A DNA stretch of 64,000 nucleotides from Desmodesmus armatus (lineage: Eukaryota > Chlorophyta > Chlorophyceae > Sphaeropleales > Scenedesmaceae), in contig VIIQ02000562.1 of the NCBI GenBank assembly GCA_007449985.2, positions 372,001 to 436,000 on the forward strand, given 5' to 3'. The notes beneath the pieces were generated by a model that worked only from the letters and a program-made list of their open reading frames with translations, made no database searches and had not been told where the DNA came from. Position 1 is the stretch's first letter; each line of letters opens with the position of its first letter. Position numbers and translations under genes: made by a program. Of this stretch, positions 12,301 to 22,798 are shown one piece after another.

Positions 12301-15300
12301 GACGCCAAAGAGAAGGATAAGGAGAGCAGCAAGGGCAGCCAGCATGCTGCTGCTGCTAGGCAGACCCCCAGCAGCAGCAGTAGCAGCAGCAGCAGCAGTG
12401 GCCCCTCCAAGGTGGCCCGCACTGGCAGCGGTGCATCCGACAGCAGCACTGGCAGCAGCCCTGCCCCTGCTGTACCCACAGCACCTAAGGCTGCCAGGGG
12501 TACCCCACAGGTGCTTTTTAAAGCCTCCAAGGCAGACAAGCACTCTGAAGCCACACCTACTGACAGCAGCACCGCAGACCCCGCCCTAGCAGCAAAGAAG
12601 GAAGGCATGTGCAAGGCAGCAGCGTCAGCGGGGGTGTACAAGACTCGCTCTGAGGCCTCTGGGCTGCTGGCAGCAGCCAGCAACCGGTCAGCTTCCAGGG
12701 CAGCAGTGGAGGCTGCTGCTGCGTCTGTCGCAGCGGCTTCAAAAGCTGCCGGGAGCAGCAGCACTAGCAGCAGCATCAAGAGCCCCCAGAAGCCAAAGTC
12801 TGCCCTGTCTGCTGCTCTGAGGCCTGGCGCAGCTAGCCCTTCAGGCACCCCAGCTACTGCTGCCACAGAAGGCAGCTCAAGCAGTAGGGCAGTCTCTCAC
12901 CAAGACGCTACTCGGAAGGACAGTGGGAAGCACCCAGCCCTGTACTCCCCACCCAGCCGGGCCCCAAGCTGTACCGCGCACATGACCCCACTGTCTCCCC
13001 ACGCAGCAAGCAGCAGCGGCAGGTTCACACCCTCCTCCGCAGCTGCTGCCATGCGTGAAGCAGCAGCGGCAGCATCCTCGGCAGCAGCCAGCAGCAGTAT
13101 GTCCCTCAGGCGCACAGTCAGCGGGGGAGTCATGCTGAGTCCCAGGTCCCCCCTGACAGACCTCGACGATGTGCTCAACAGATCCAGGGACCAGGACAGG
13201 CCTCACTATGTGGCAGCGGCGGCAGCAGCAGCAGCCAGTAGCCGCCACATGGGGACCTCTGCCCCCTCAGGCAATGCCTGGACCCCTGCAGCTGCTGCTG
13301 CGCGGGCAGCACGTGCGGCTGGGGTTTCAGCCAAGCCACATGAGGATGATGAGGAAGATCATGGTGAAGAGGGTGCTGCCAGCAAAGAGGCTGCTGGGGG
13401 TCACTCAGATGGGGATGGCTCTGAGGCGGCTGTAGCTGGCAGCTCAGCACAGGAGACAGCAGCAGCGGCTTGCGACTCAGCGGCAGAGGCAGCAGCTGCA
13501 CCAGCACATGAGGGTGAGGGATGGACCGGCAGCAGCAGCAGCACGGGCACGGCAGGAACAGGCACAGAGGGTCACTACGTTGACTCGTTCACTGCCGCAG
13601 CAGTGGCGGCAGGCATACTGCCCAGCCCCACTGCTGCTGCAGCCGGCCCTGCTGCTCTGCCCGTGCATGGCACACTGCACGCCCATGACAGCTCCCTAGA
13701 CGCCGCAGACGCTGCTGCGGCAACAGCGTACGCTGCAGCAGTAGCAGCTCTGCCCTCAGATGCAGACGGTGAGATGGCAGCAATGAGCGCAACCGACGCT
13801 CGTGCAATGCACTCGCCGGAGCTTGACCCGCCGGTGGCGCTGCCGCGGCTGCTGTCACGCCTCGATGCGGCACCAGGCCGCCCCAGCAGCAGCAGTGGCG
13901 GCGGTGCGCTGCTGCGCTCTGTGAGTGCTTTGGAGCCAAGGGGTGTGCAGGACCTTGCGGATCTCGTTGCTGCTGCCATTGCGCAGGAGGTTGCGCATGG
14001 GAAGCACCTTGCAGGGCCTGCCGGCAGTGAGGGCGCTGCAGAGGAAGCACAGGGGCGTCAGTCAGATTCAGGGATTGCTGGGGCCAACAGCAGCTCAGGA
14101 CGGGGCAGCACAGCACTTGGGTCGCAGCTTACAGACATGCCGGGGTCCCAGCTGGTGCAGCTGTCTCTAGAGGAGGTCTTGGCATCTGCCCTGACAGCCA
14201 GCCAGAAGTCTGCAGATCAGCACAGCGGCTCTGTGCTGGGCACAAAGCAGGGTCCTGCGAGTGCAGGCACTGCTGACCCCTTCAGCATCAGCAGTGCTGA
14301 CCTCTTTGCAGACCTAGCAGAAAAGCTGAAGCTGCCGGCCCGCAGCAGCCCTCACAAGGCCCCGCAAGCGGCGCAACAGCAGCTCGACATGCCTGTCTCG
14401 GGCCCACTCATGCAGGCATCCACAGAGCAGCAGCAGAGCTGGTTTGGCCCTGCTGCATCTGCTGGACCAGCAGGCAGCTCCTCTGGTGCCATGCAGGGTG
14501 GCCCCATGGGCGCGCCCGTGCTGGTGGATCCTGCAGGACTGCTGTGCGAGCCACCATGCATGGCTGCTGTGAACAGCGGCAGCATGGCCCTGCCGGTCAG
14601 CACAGGCCTGCATGGTGGCCCTCCGCCAGGCCTGCAGATGCCACCTGTGTCGACTGTGTCAGCGATGAGCATACCGCAGGCACCTGCAGGCACAGCGCTG
14701 CTGACAGCTCAGCACCTGGTGGCGCTGCAGCAACAGCACGCTGCTGCGCAGCCCATGCACCAGCAGCAGCAGCAAGTGATGCAACAGCAGCAGATGGTGA
14801 CTCAGCCCATGCAGCAGCAACAGCTGGCAAGCATGCAGGGGATGCAACAGGTGCAGGTGGTGCCGATGCAGCAGGTGGTCGGGCACCAGCAGACAACAGT
14901 GATCCGCCTGGCCAACGGACAGCTCGTGCAAGGCCAGGTGATCGCTATGCCCCCCATGCAGGGTGCAGGACAGATGGGCCAGGTGTCAGTCGTTGCAGCT
15001 GCTCCTGCGGGCGTGCCCCAGGGCATGATGACGGGGGGTGTTTTGAACGGCATGCAGCAGGTCCAGCACATGGTGCCACAGCAGCAGCAGAACCGATTGT
15101 TCTATCCCCAGACGTGGGCACCAGCAGCAGGGCAGGGTGCTATGTGTACCATGGTACCTCAGGCAGGGCAGCAACAGCCCCAGCACATGTACGCACAGCA
15201 GGGCCAGCACATGGTGCAGGTCCAGATGCAGGGCGGTGTCCTGCAGCATCAGATGGTGCAGGTCTCAGCGCAACAGCCCATGCGCATGCAGATGCAGGGC

Positions 15301-15798
15301 ATGCAGGGACCAACGATGACATTCCATGCAGCGGGAAGCAACAACGCCATGCTCAGCAGCTCCCCAGCACAGAAAGTCACTGTGACGCCGCTGCTGGGCC
15401 GCCCTGTCCCAGCAGCAGCCAGCAAGCAGCAGGGGCAGGGGCCTGGGTCCCAGCAATCCAGCAGCGTGTCAGGTTCACCCAAGGTGACTGTGCTGGAGGC
15501 TCCTGCAGGACCTGGGGCCTCCAAGGGAGTCACCAGCCCAGCACGGCTACAGAAGATGCTGGCAAACCCCCAGCGGCACAACGAGACTGGGGTTTATGTG
15601 GCATGGTCTCCCAGCACTGCAGGAGCCGTGAGTGCGCAGTCATGCTCAAGCGGTGCAGCAGAGCCAGGGAGTCCCGCTGCTCAGGAGCAGCAGCACATCG
15701 ACCTGCAGCCGACAGAGAGTGCACAGATGGCAGCTGACTTGGACGAGTTGCTCCAGCAGGTGCGCGGCAAGATGATGTCAACAGGCCCGCTGTGTTGA
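9396..15798 (+). CDS. Large single-pass membrane protein, ankyrin-like N-terminal part and Ala/Ser/Gln-rich tail (~1,818 aa)
   Basis: Exons: 9396-9476, 9582-9881, 9970-10091, 10482-10677, 10964-~11359, ~11437-15798. It starts with a signal peptide (MRTSIVVWVIWLLVWHGSGS). Intron 1 uses a GC donor (gcaagt at 9477), the only choice that keeps phase. Residues ~128-260 look like degenerate ankyrin repeats (GLTIAHLMACVGRPDEL; TPLECAAAHGHTDAMKLLMQ). A basic KPRQRRTERKAKSKPK patch follows, then a hydrophobic segment (ALWLLSIMLLFPAWSTLCLLW, ~residues 373-393), then a basic stop-transfer RRK-type patch. The remaining ~1,430 residues are Ala/Ser/Gly-rich, becoming Gln/Met-rich near 14,700-15,300. The frame changes between 11320 and 11440; this is either a 77-nt intron (11360-11436) or one missing base. 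Predicted topology: short ectodomain, long cytoplasmic tail. Family not recognised. Confidence 0.75.
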
Positions 15799-18700
15799 AA
15801 CCTTCCTGTAGCTTCCTGATGAGCGCCCTCTCAAACGTGTGCACATGCTTGATTCATGCAGCTGTTGTTGGCACGCCCGTGGCATGACCGGCCGTACAAT
15901 CTGGGTTGCCTGCAACCTTCTTGCCCTCCTTACTGCTGCCCCTATTCAAGCCCTGCGCACTGCTGTCTGCAGAGGAGCGCAGTTGCTTGCCCCACAAGGT
16001 AGCGGCCGTGCGCCTGCGGCATATTTTTGACTGCCTGTGTCTAACGTGCCTGTCTGTCATGTGCCCTGCAGGCCAACCAAGAGCTGGGCTTCTCCTCTCT
16101 CCCCAAGGGTGCTGGCAAGGCGGCATCGGTGGGAGCCACCACCAGCTGAAGCACTTTCGTCAAGGGTGTGTCCTGCGCTCAGCAGGATGGTTTGTAGCCT
16201 GCTTGCCTACAGTGGGAACTTAGGCGGCTGATGGGGTGCAACTTCCTCTATCTGCAGCCATCTGAAGGATTTGTGTTGTGTGCTGGGGCTGGGCGGGTGT
16301 GTGCAGGAGGTATGAGCCCTGCATGCCTTGTGCTGGTGTGGACAACGTGGTATTGATACATCTGGTGGTGAACAACGCTGTTTCAGCACTGCCGTAGGAG
16401 TACACGGTAGACCAGCTGTGATGAGCAGATTGTTCTAATATGGGCGTCAAGCTTGCATGCTGGCAGGTGTGTTGTGTTGTTGAAATCACACCCTCATCTT
16501 TGGCCTGCGTGTTTCTGACAGAAAGAAGTGTGCATCAGCAGTTGGCACATGTGATCCCGTTGACAATACCCTTGGTAGTTATGGTGTCTGTTACTTATGG
16601 CGTCTGGTGATTGTCTCCAAACACCCATAACGAGGGATAGGATGACTAGTGTTATGTACGTACTGACGAGTTGGTGTGTGGTCGTCGACACAGCAAGTCC
16701 TGGGTGTGACCGGCAAGTTGTGTTGTCACTTTGGTTGTTGGCTGCAAGAGTGCTGCTGACGAATGCATGATGCGGCTCCAGTGGGGCTGAAGTAGACAGG
16801 TGACTACCTCTGCCCGCCCCATCTGGAAAGGGTGCGTGGCTTTGTGTGTAGCTGTGCATGCACGTGTGGTCGTGCCATGTGAGGTCGTGCCATGTGTGTT
16901 GTTGCACCTGTACAACACGTTGCATCACTGTCTTTCAGCCAGCTGCACCTGCCAGCATCAGCATAGGCACTTCAATGCTAAGTATAGGTCTGTCATACAC
17001 AAAGCCCGTTTGTGGAACACACCTTTGCGCTGACTTTGTTGGTTGTCAGCATCATCACACTGGTGGTGAGCTGGTTGGCGCGCGGGGTCTCTTCATGGTG
17101 TGGCTTTTGGACACAAGATGTGCTGCAGATCGAGTTGTGGAGGGCCACCAGAAGGGTAGCTCATGTGAAGGTGCCCTGCTGTGGGAATGCGTGTTGCATG
17201 TCTTTTTTCCCTGACAGGTCTCCTCTGGTACGTTGGCGTCAGCTTGTGCTGCCTCAGTCCATGACCCCATGTGCGCTGCACTGGCTGCAAAGCGTGCCTC
17301 TGGGCAAGTTACTGATGTGTGGCCTGCTGGGTGTGAACTCACTGCAGTTTTCTCGCACTGCAGATGTCCTCCTAAGTAAGCATACGGGCCTCCCTGCTGA
17401 GCCGAAAGGCCCGCCACCGTTGTCTCAGGTTTTTGTTGCACTCACTGGTGCTGGTGTGGACTGGCAGCTACTGCATCCCTACCTTGGCGCATTATCACCC
17501 TGTATCACAAGCTGCCTGGTCGCTCTCTAGTCTCTGTTCGTCGGCATCGCTGTCTTTGCAGCACACGTGTGCTGTGGTGTGGTGTGCTGTGCATCTCAGT
17601 CAAGGGTTGTGTCCTGGGCACCCCATTTGCAGGACAGCCAGGGAGCAACTCTTTGTCTTAGCCTAGGCGGCAACCTCTCAGTCACGCCGGCTGTGTTCCC
17701 AGGCGTAGCATTCAAGGAGTCTGCATGCAAACCTGGACTGGTGCTTGCATCCTGTGGCATCACACTACACAGAAACTTCCATTGCGGCAGGCTGGCAACA
17801 GCCAGGTGTCGTTTTTCCACTGGTCCTTTCCTCGTGTGACAGTATCATGCCAGGGCCTGGAAGTCCTGGTCTACATGCGCCCTCTCCAGCGCGGCTGAGT
17901 ATTCCTGGGTGTCCTCTGTCAGTCAGTCCTGCGCCATCGGTGTTTAAGGTTTGTGTGACGGTTGTCGGCGGAGTGAAAGTGTGTCACGTGTCTGTTTGAG
18001 TGTGAGACCTCTCTTTGTTGTGATTGTACCCTGGCGTACTTCGATTGTGCTGGATCTCACCTGTTGCGGCAGGTCAGATGTGCTTGAATGCTGCGGATGT
18101 CTTCCATAGGCATTGGTTGGGCACTGTGCGGCCTATGACTGCATTGGTCCACTTTGGGCCATCACCACCCTGTCGCACAGTACAACACATGTATGTGGCA
18201 CCGCGCTAAGCAAGTGTCACATGTGCAACATCATGTGTTTTTTGCTCCATGCATTCAACCGGTTCATATAGGTGTTGCTACTTGGGTGCTTTTGCAGCAC
18301 CTACGAATGGGTGGCAGCGCGGCCAGTCCTGAGCAGTACAAGTGCGCGTGATCACATGGCACCCCATGCAGCTGCATGCTGCACCCTAATTACTTGACAT
18401 TGTGGTTTGCTCTGTCTGAGTGGCTCTTGGCTCAGCAATTGACACTGTTTGCCACTCAACCAAACGTTGGTAGTAGCTACAGGCGTCCCTGTGCTCTGGT
18501 GCCAAGAAGGGAGCTTCCAGGGGCACCCAATTGCTGTTGCTGCTGCCGCCAGTTGCTGCATTGGGCGTCCAGCAAACTCAAGGGCACACTGCGTGCGGGT
18601 AGGCAAGTGATTGGGGTAGGCAAGTGATCGGGCTATGGTAGCTGGGTTGCTTGTGTGGGCTGGGGTGATGAGTGACAAGTACTTGCTGTGGTGTGGCTGC

Positions 18701-19459
18701 ACTGTTTGCGTGCTGTTGAGCTGGCCATTGCACCGCTGTGGGCATTACATTGTGTGTTGTGTGTGTGTCACGATCGGAGCTGCAGGGCAACTGTTTGAGG
18801 GTGCCTGGTCTGTCTGTCACACCCCCGGGTCAACCCCTTGATGATGTGGTGGTTGATAAAATCCAGACAATATCTGTCGTACCGGGGATCAACCGCTCCA
18901 CGTTGTGCTCCGTTTCATACAAGTGCATGTGATTCCTTATTTGCCTGCTTGTGCACACCTGTCGAGGTGTTCTTGTTGGTAGGTAGCTTACGTGCTCCTG
19001 ATAAATGGCTAGACCTGCAGACGAACGTCACTTGAGTGCACTGTGGTGGGTGGTATGTGATTGCACTGATTACATCGTGCACACATGTTGCGGCTGCTGA
19101 TGTTGAGCGGGTGGCCATGGGGACCGTCCAGTCCACTTGGTGCACCTGCCCCGCCATTCAGCGCACGATGCACTGATTGTTGTAAACAACATTTCCTCTG
19201 TTGCTGTATGACCAGCGCCGCCAGGACTCCTGTTGGTGGTGGCAGTGACCTCACTGCACTAGAACAAGCCTCACAATGCTCGGCTCACGCACTGCCTTGC
19301 ACAATGATCAGATCAGTTAGAGCATTTTGATCCCCTTTTCAGCATCTGCAACGGTTGCGCTGATCTATCCGAACGATCTGAACGATTGTCAATCTACCTG
19401 AACCTTGTCTTGCTTTGCGCTTTGCACTATAGTTGTTCTATAGCAGTGACGAAAGCTCC
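15799..19459. other. 3.7-kb gene-poor stretch
   Basis: Strongly G/T-rich on the plus strand, which in this window marks noncoding DNA transcribed to the right; much of it may be a long 3' UTR of the preceding gene. The only clear TGTAA noticed is at 19181-19185. A short direct duplication (gtaggcaagtgatnggg type) is at ~18599-18628. The longest open frame (17012-17530, 172 codons) has Cys/Trp-rich, non-coding-like content. No gene is called. Confidence 0.35.
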
Positions 19460-22405
19460 ATGTCTGGTGAGCAGCCTTGACAAGTGTTGCTAGTAGGCAG
19501 GCAAGCCTACTGCTGCATGCAGCAGTGGGCTTGCCTGCCTACTGCTTGCTATCCTCCCAGCTTCCTTGCCATGTGATATACGTACTTGCTTGACTTTCAG
19601 ACAGTCCCACAGGCTCTCTTTAGTTTGTGTGCTGGCTGGCAAAGTGGCCGTCAGCCGACCAGCCTGTGCCAGCACTTCTGCTGTGCCCTTACAGCTTTGG
19701 CGGAAAGCAACTGCACCCCCCTTGATTTCAAGCTGCAACTGCTGATTGCACCCGCTGTTTGGCATCCTTTTGCTGCAGGCTTCTCCTTCGGCAACACGGC
19801 CGCTGCAGGTAAGCCAAGGCTCAGGTCCCTGCTGCATCGTCTCAATCAGCAGCACGCCCTGTTGAGAGCAAGTCGTTGGGGGATCCGTCCAAAACACACC
19901 CTCTCTCAGTGTTCCTGCTTGTGTCATGCTGCTACAGGGGGTGCTTCATCAGCACCCAGCTTTGGATTTGGTGCCCCTGCAGCCAGCAGTGGCTTTGGTG
20001 GGGGCTTCAGTGGGGGCTTTGGTGCTGCTGGTTCTGCACCTGCTGCTTCTGGTGCAGCAGCTTCACCCAGCCTTTTTGGCGCCAGCTCTGGTGGGGGCTT
20101 TGCGTTTGGAGGTGGGTGGTGCCATCTTGAGTCACATGCACTGCAGGAAGCTGTTCAGGGGTAGCAGGTGCCAGCCAATCATGCAGTGGGGCTGGGTGGT
20201 TCCGACGTGGCAAAGGGCTTACCAGAAGGGGGACAGTTGTGCATACTCAGGCATAAAAGGCTCCCAGCCCATATGCTGCTCCATGCAACACCATCGTGCA
20301 GACATGCTGTACAACCACAGCCCCCTGTGTACCTGTTTTGATGACCTTGCGCAGGAGGGGCAGGTGCAGCCCCATCACAGCCTGCTGCCAGCAGCGCAGC
20401 AGGGTCCAGCGCAGGGTTTTCCTTTGGTGCTGGCTTCGGGGGTGGGTTTGGCGCTGCAAGCGCAGCTGCTGCACCCGCAGCACCTGCTGCAGCAGCCACA
20501 CCGAGCGCAGCACCCGCCTTTGGCAGCTTTGGGGCTGCCAGCGCGGCAGCAGCACCAGCAGCCGCCTCAACGCCGGCATTCGGGTTTGGCACACCAGCAA
20601 GCTCTGCTGCTGCAGCCACCAGCACCAGCACCGGGTTCAACTTTGCTGCACCAGCAGCCAGTGCAGCAGCAGCGTCTGCGCCTGCGCCTGCTCCTGCAGC
20701 AGCACCAGCCAGTGGAGGGTTCAACTTTGGTGGTGCTGCAGGGGCCGCAGGTGCTGGCTCTGCAGCACCTGCTGCAACAAGCTCAGCACCAGCCGCTGCC
20801 AGCACTGGGGGCGGCTTCAGTTTTGGCGGGGCACCTGCAGGAGCTTCCAGCGGGCAGCGGGCACAGCAGGGGCGTCTACCCCATCCTTTGGCCTTGCCCC
20901 GCCCGCGTCTGCAGCAGCAGGCTCTGGGGCAGGCTCAGCAGCAGCAGCCTCTGCCCCCAGCACGGGCGGCTTCAACTTTGGCAGTGCTGGAGCATCGTCA
21001 GCTGCTGCAGGGTCGTCAGCTTCGGCGGCTGCGGGGACATCTGGTGCCTTGGTGCTGGGCGGGTCGTCAGCGGCAGCAGGCAGCTCCGCTGCTGCTGGTG
21101 CTGGCAGCACTGCTGCTGCAGGAGGGGCTGCTCCTGCTGAGGTCAAGCCACCCAACGTGCTGGCAGGCAAGACCTTGGAAGACATCATCACCGGCTGGCA
21201 GCAGGTGCGGTGTGCATCTACAATGCCACATGGCTGCCTGCAGGAACCTGCAGGAACCTGTCCCAGCACAGAGCCCAAATGTTGGCTCTTCAGCTCTGCC
21301 TTACAAGCTGCTACTGCCGCACCACAGCATATGTGTAACAATGCTGCACAGCGCATCACAGGCTGCTGCTGTGTATGTTGTCTGTGTGCCACAGGAGCTG
21401 GAGAAGCACACGACATCCTTTGTGGAGCAGGCGCGTGTGCTGGCCACGTGGGACAGTGCTGTGCTGAGCAACAGGCATGCACTGCTTGACCTGGAGGCGG
21501 AGCTGCGGGCTGTGCATGCAGGCCAGGAGGCTCTTGACAGGCAGCTGGGCATGATCGAGACACACCAGAAGGTATGTGTGCAGCCTTCTTTGGTGAAATC
21601 ATCGGCACCCTGGTGACACGTGCTGGTGTTGCTGCCATGTTGTGTCGTCTTATGCACAGTTGGTGTGTGCACAACGAGCTGACAGCAGAGCTGACTAATG
21701 ACACTGTGGGGTCCGGTCTGCTGTTGCTGTCTCAGGAGGTCCACAATGCACTGGGCGGCATAGAGGCTGAGGCGGAGCGGATGTATGCCCAGGAGCGGAC
21801 TATCATGGAGAACGAGACGCAGGCCAGGGACAGGCTGTACCAGCGGGCGCAGCAGGTAACCTTGCAGCTGCTGACTCAGCAACAGCTGCTGCCCACATGC
21901 AAGTTTTCTGCTGTCAAAAGTGCTCTCAAAAGTGGTTCAAGAGTGCTCGTCATAGCAGGCGGCCTGTCACTACAAAGCCAGGCCCCACACTATGCTTGCA
22001 GAGATGCATGGTATCAGACGCAAAGTGTCAGCCAGCTGCCGTGCCTGTCAGGCATGCCTCAGGTTGTTCCCTCATGTCTGGCGGTGCTGGTGTCCTGGCG
22101 TCAAACTGAACAACCCTATCAGGATCATTTGTGACAAGGCCTGTGTGTGTGGCGACTCTCCACTCAACAATTGTATGTCTGCCTGTCATGTGCAGGTGGC
22201 GAGCGCCCTGAATGCGGTTGCTGGTGAGCTGTCGTACAGCGTGGAGAAGATCAACGAGCTGGCCTCCGCCTCACTGGGTGACCCCAACACACCCATGGGC
22301 AGCGTGGTGCGTGTGCTGAACAACCAGCTGCAGGCACTGGGGCAGATTGAGGCACGCACCGCAGAGCTGGAGCAGCAGATCAATGGTGTCAAGAAGGCTA
22401 TGTGA
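19460..22405 (+). CDS. NUP62: Nucleoporin NUP62 (Nsp1-type FG nucleoporin), apparent frame break
   Basis: Central-channel nucleoporin of the NUP62-NUP58-NUP54 complex; FG repeats form the permeability barrier and the C-terminal coiled coil assembles the complex. Exons: 19460-19466, 19779-19808, 19938-20111, 20355-21204, 21395-21571, 21736-21855, 22196-22405. The first coding exon is only 7 nt and joins to give MSGFSFG, matching the MSGFNFG start of animal NUP62. Residues ~10-280 are Gly/Ala/Ser-rich with many FG units (FGFG, GFNFG, GFSFG). From KPPNVLAGKTLEDIITGW onward a helical coiled coil of ~190 residues ends in KKAM-stop. Inside exon 4 the FG frame shifts at about 20851-20862; one extra G in a G-run would restore it and give about 522 residues, close to the family length. 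A TGTAA follows at 22547. Confidence 0.88.
19492..19543. repeat. 52-nt near-perfect palindrome in NUP62 intron 1
   Basis: The two 26-nt arms are reverse complements with a single mismatch (T opposite G, a wobble in RNA) and no spacer. The centre is a perfect 16-bp ctgctgcatgcagcag. It lies 26 nt after the donor of the first NUP62 intron and would fold into a long hairpin in the pre-mRNA. It could be a structural splicing element, a small-RNA precursor or a mobile-element end; the sequence does not decide. Confidence 0.9.
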
Positions 22406-22798
22406 AGCTGCCAGCCACAGCAGTACCGGCTACTAGGCTGCTACGTGAAATGCGGCAACTGCAGGCAGTGTGCTTGGTGTCGCGTCTGTTCCTGCAGTTC
22501 TCACTTACGTGGGTGAGCTGTGCATGCTTGCTTCCACTTTTTCCCTTGTAAGACACAGGAACATTCAGGTACATCCAGGTCAAGCTTTCAAAGCTGCCTG
22601 CATTGTTGCAACGCTGCCCCAAGGCTTCAGGGTTCTGCTGTCATGACAGGACCGCGTGCACAGCCCCTGGTACCGGCATGCAAGGGTCCCATTGCAGTCC
22701 CACACTGCTGGCAGTCCCACACTGCTGGCAGCATGAACCATACAACACATTCCGTGCTGAAAGGGCAGGCGGGCCCTTCCAGCCTTTCAGCCCCAAGG
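22406..22798. other. Convergent 3' UTR region between NUP62 (+) and the TTC29-like gene (-)
   Basis: The stops of the two genes face each other across 393 nt. The plus-strand TGTAA at 22547-22551 suits NUP62. No matching TTACA was found here for the minus-strand gene, so its transcript may extend under NUP62. A 16-nt direct repeat (cccacactgctggcag) is at about 22700-22731. Confidence 0.5.
22547..22551 (+). terminator. TGTAA polyadenylation signal of NUP62
   Basis: Chlorophycean-type TGTAA, 142 nt after the NUP62 stop codon. Confidence 0.6.

Noticed and set aside
12108..12866. 252-codon minus-strand open frame
   Set aside because: Antisense of the Ala/Ser-rich tail; GC-rich repeats leave long open frames on both strands.
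14544..15737. 397-codon plus-strand open frame in the tail of the large membrane protein
   Set aside because: Alternate-frame reading of CAG/GCA repeats, no independent start or family match.
17012..17530. 172-codon plus-strand open frame in the 3.7-kb gap
   Set aside because: Composition is that of G/T-rich noncoding DNA read in frame (Cys, Trp, Leu, Val excess); no domain.
20100..20360. Read-through of NUP62 exon 3 into intron
   Set aside because: The donor gtgggt at 20112 and acceptor gcag at 20351-20354 keep phase 1, and the intervening sequence lacks FG character.
19926..21140. 404-codon open frame over the NUP62 FG exons
   Set aside because: It is an out-of-frame shadow of the GC-rich FG repeats; the FG frame and splice phases identify the true reading.
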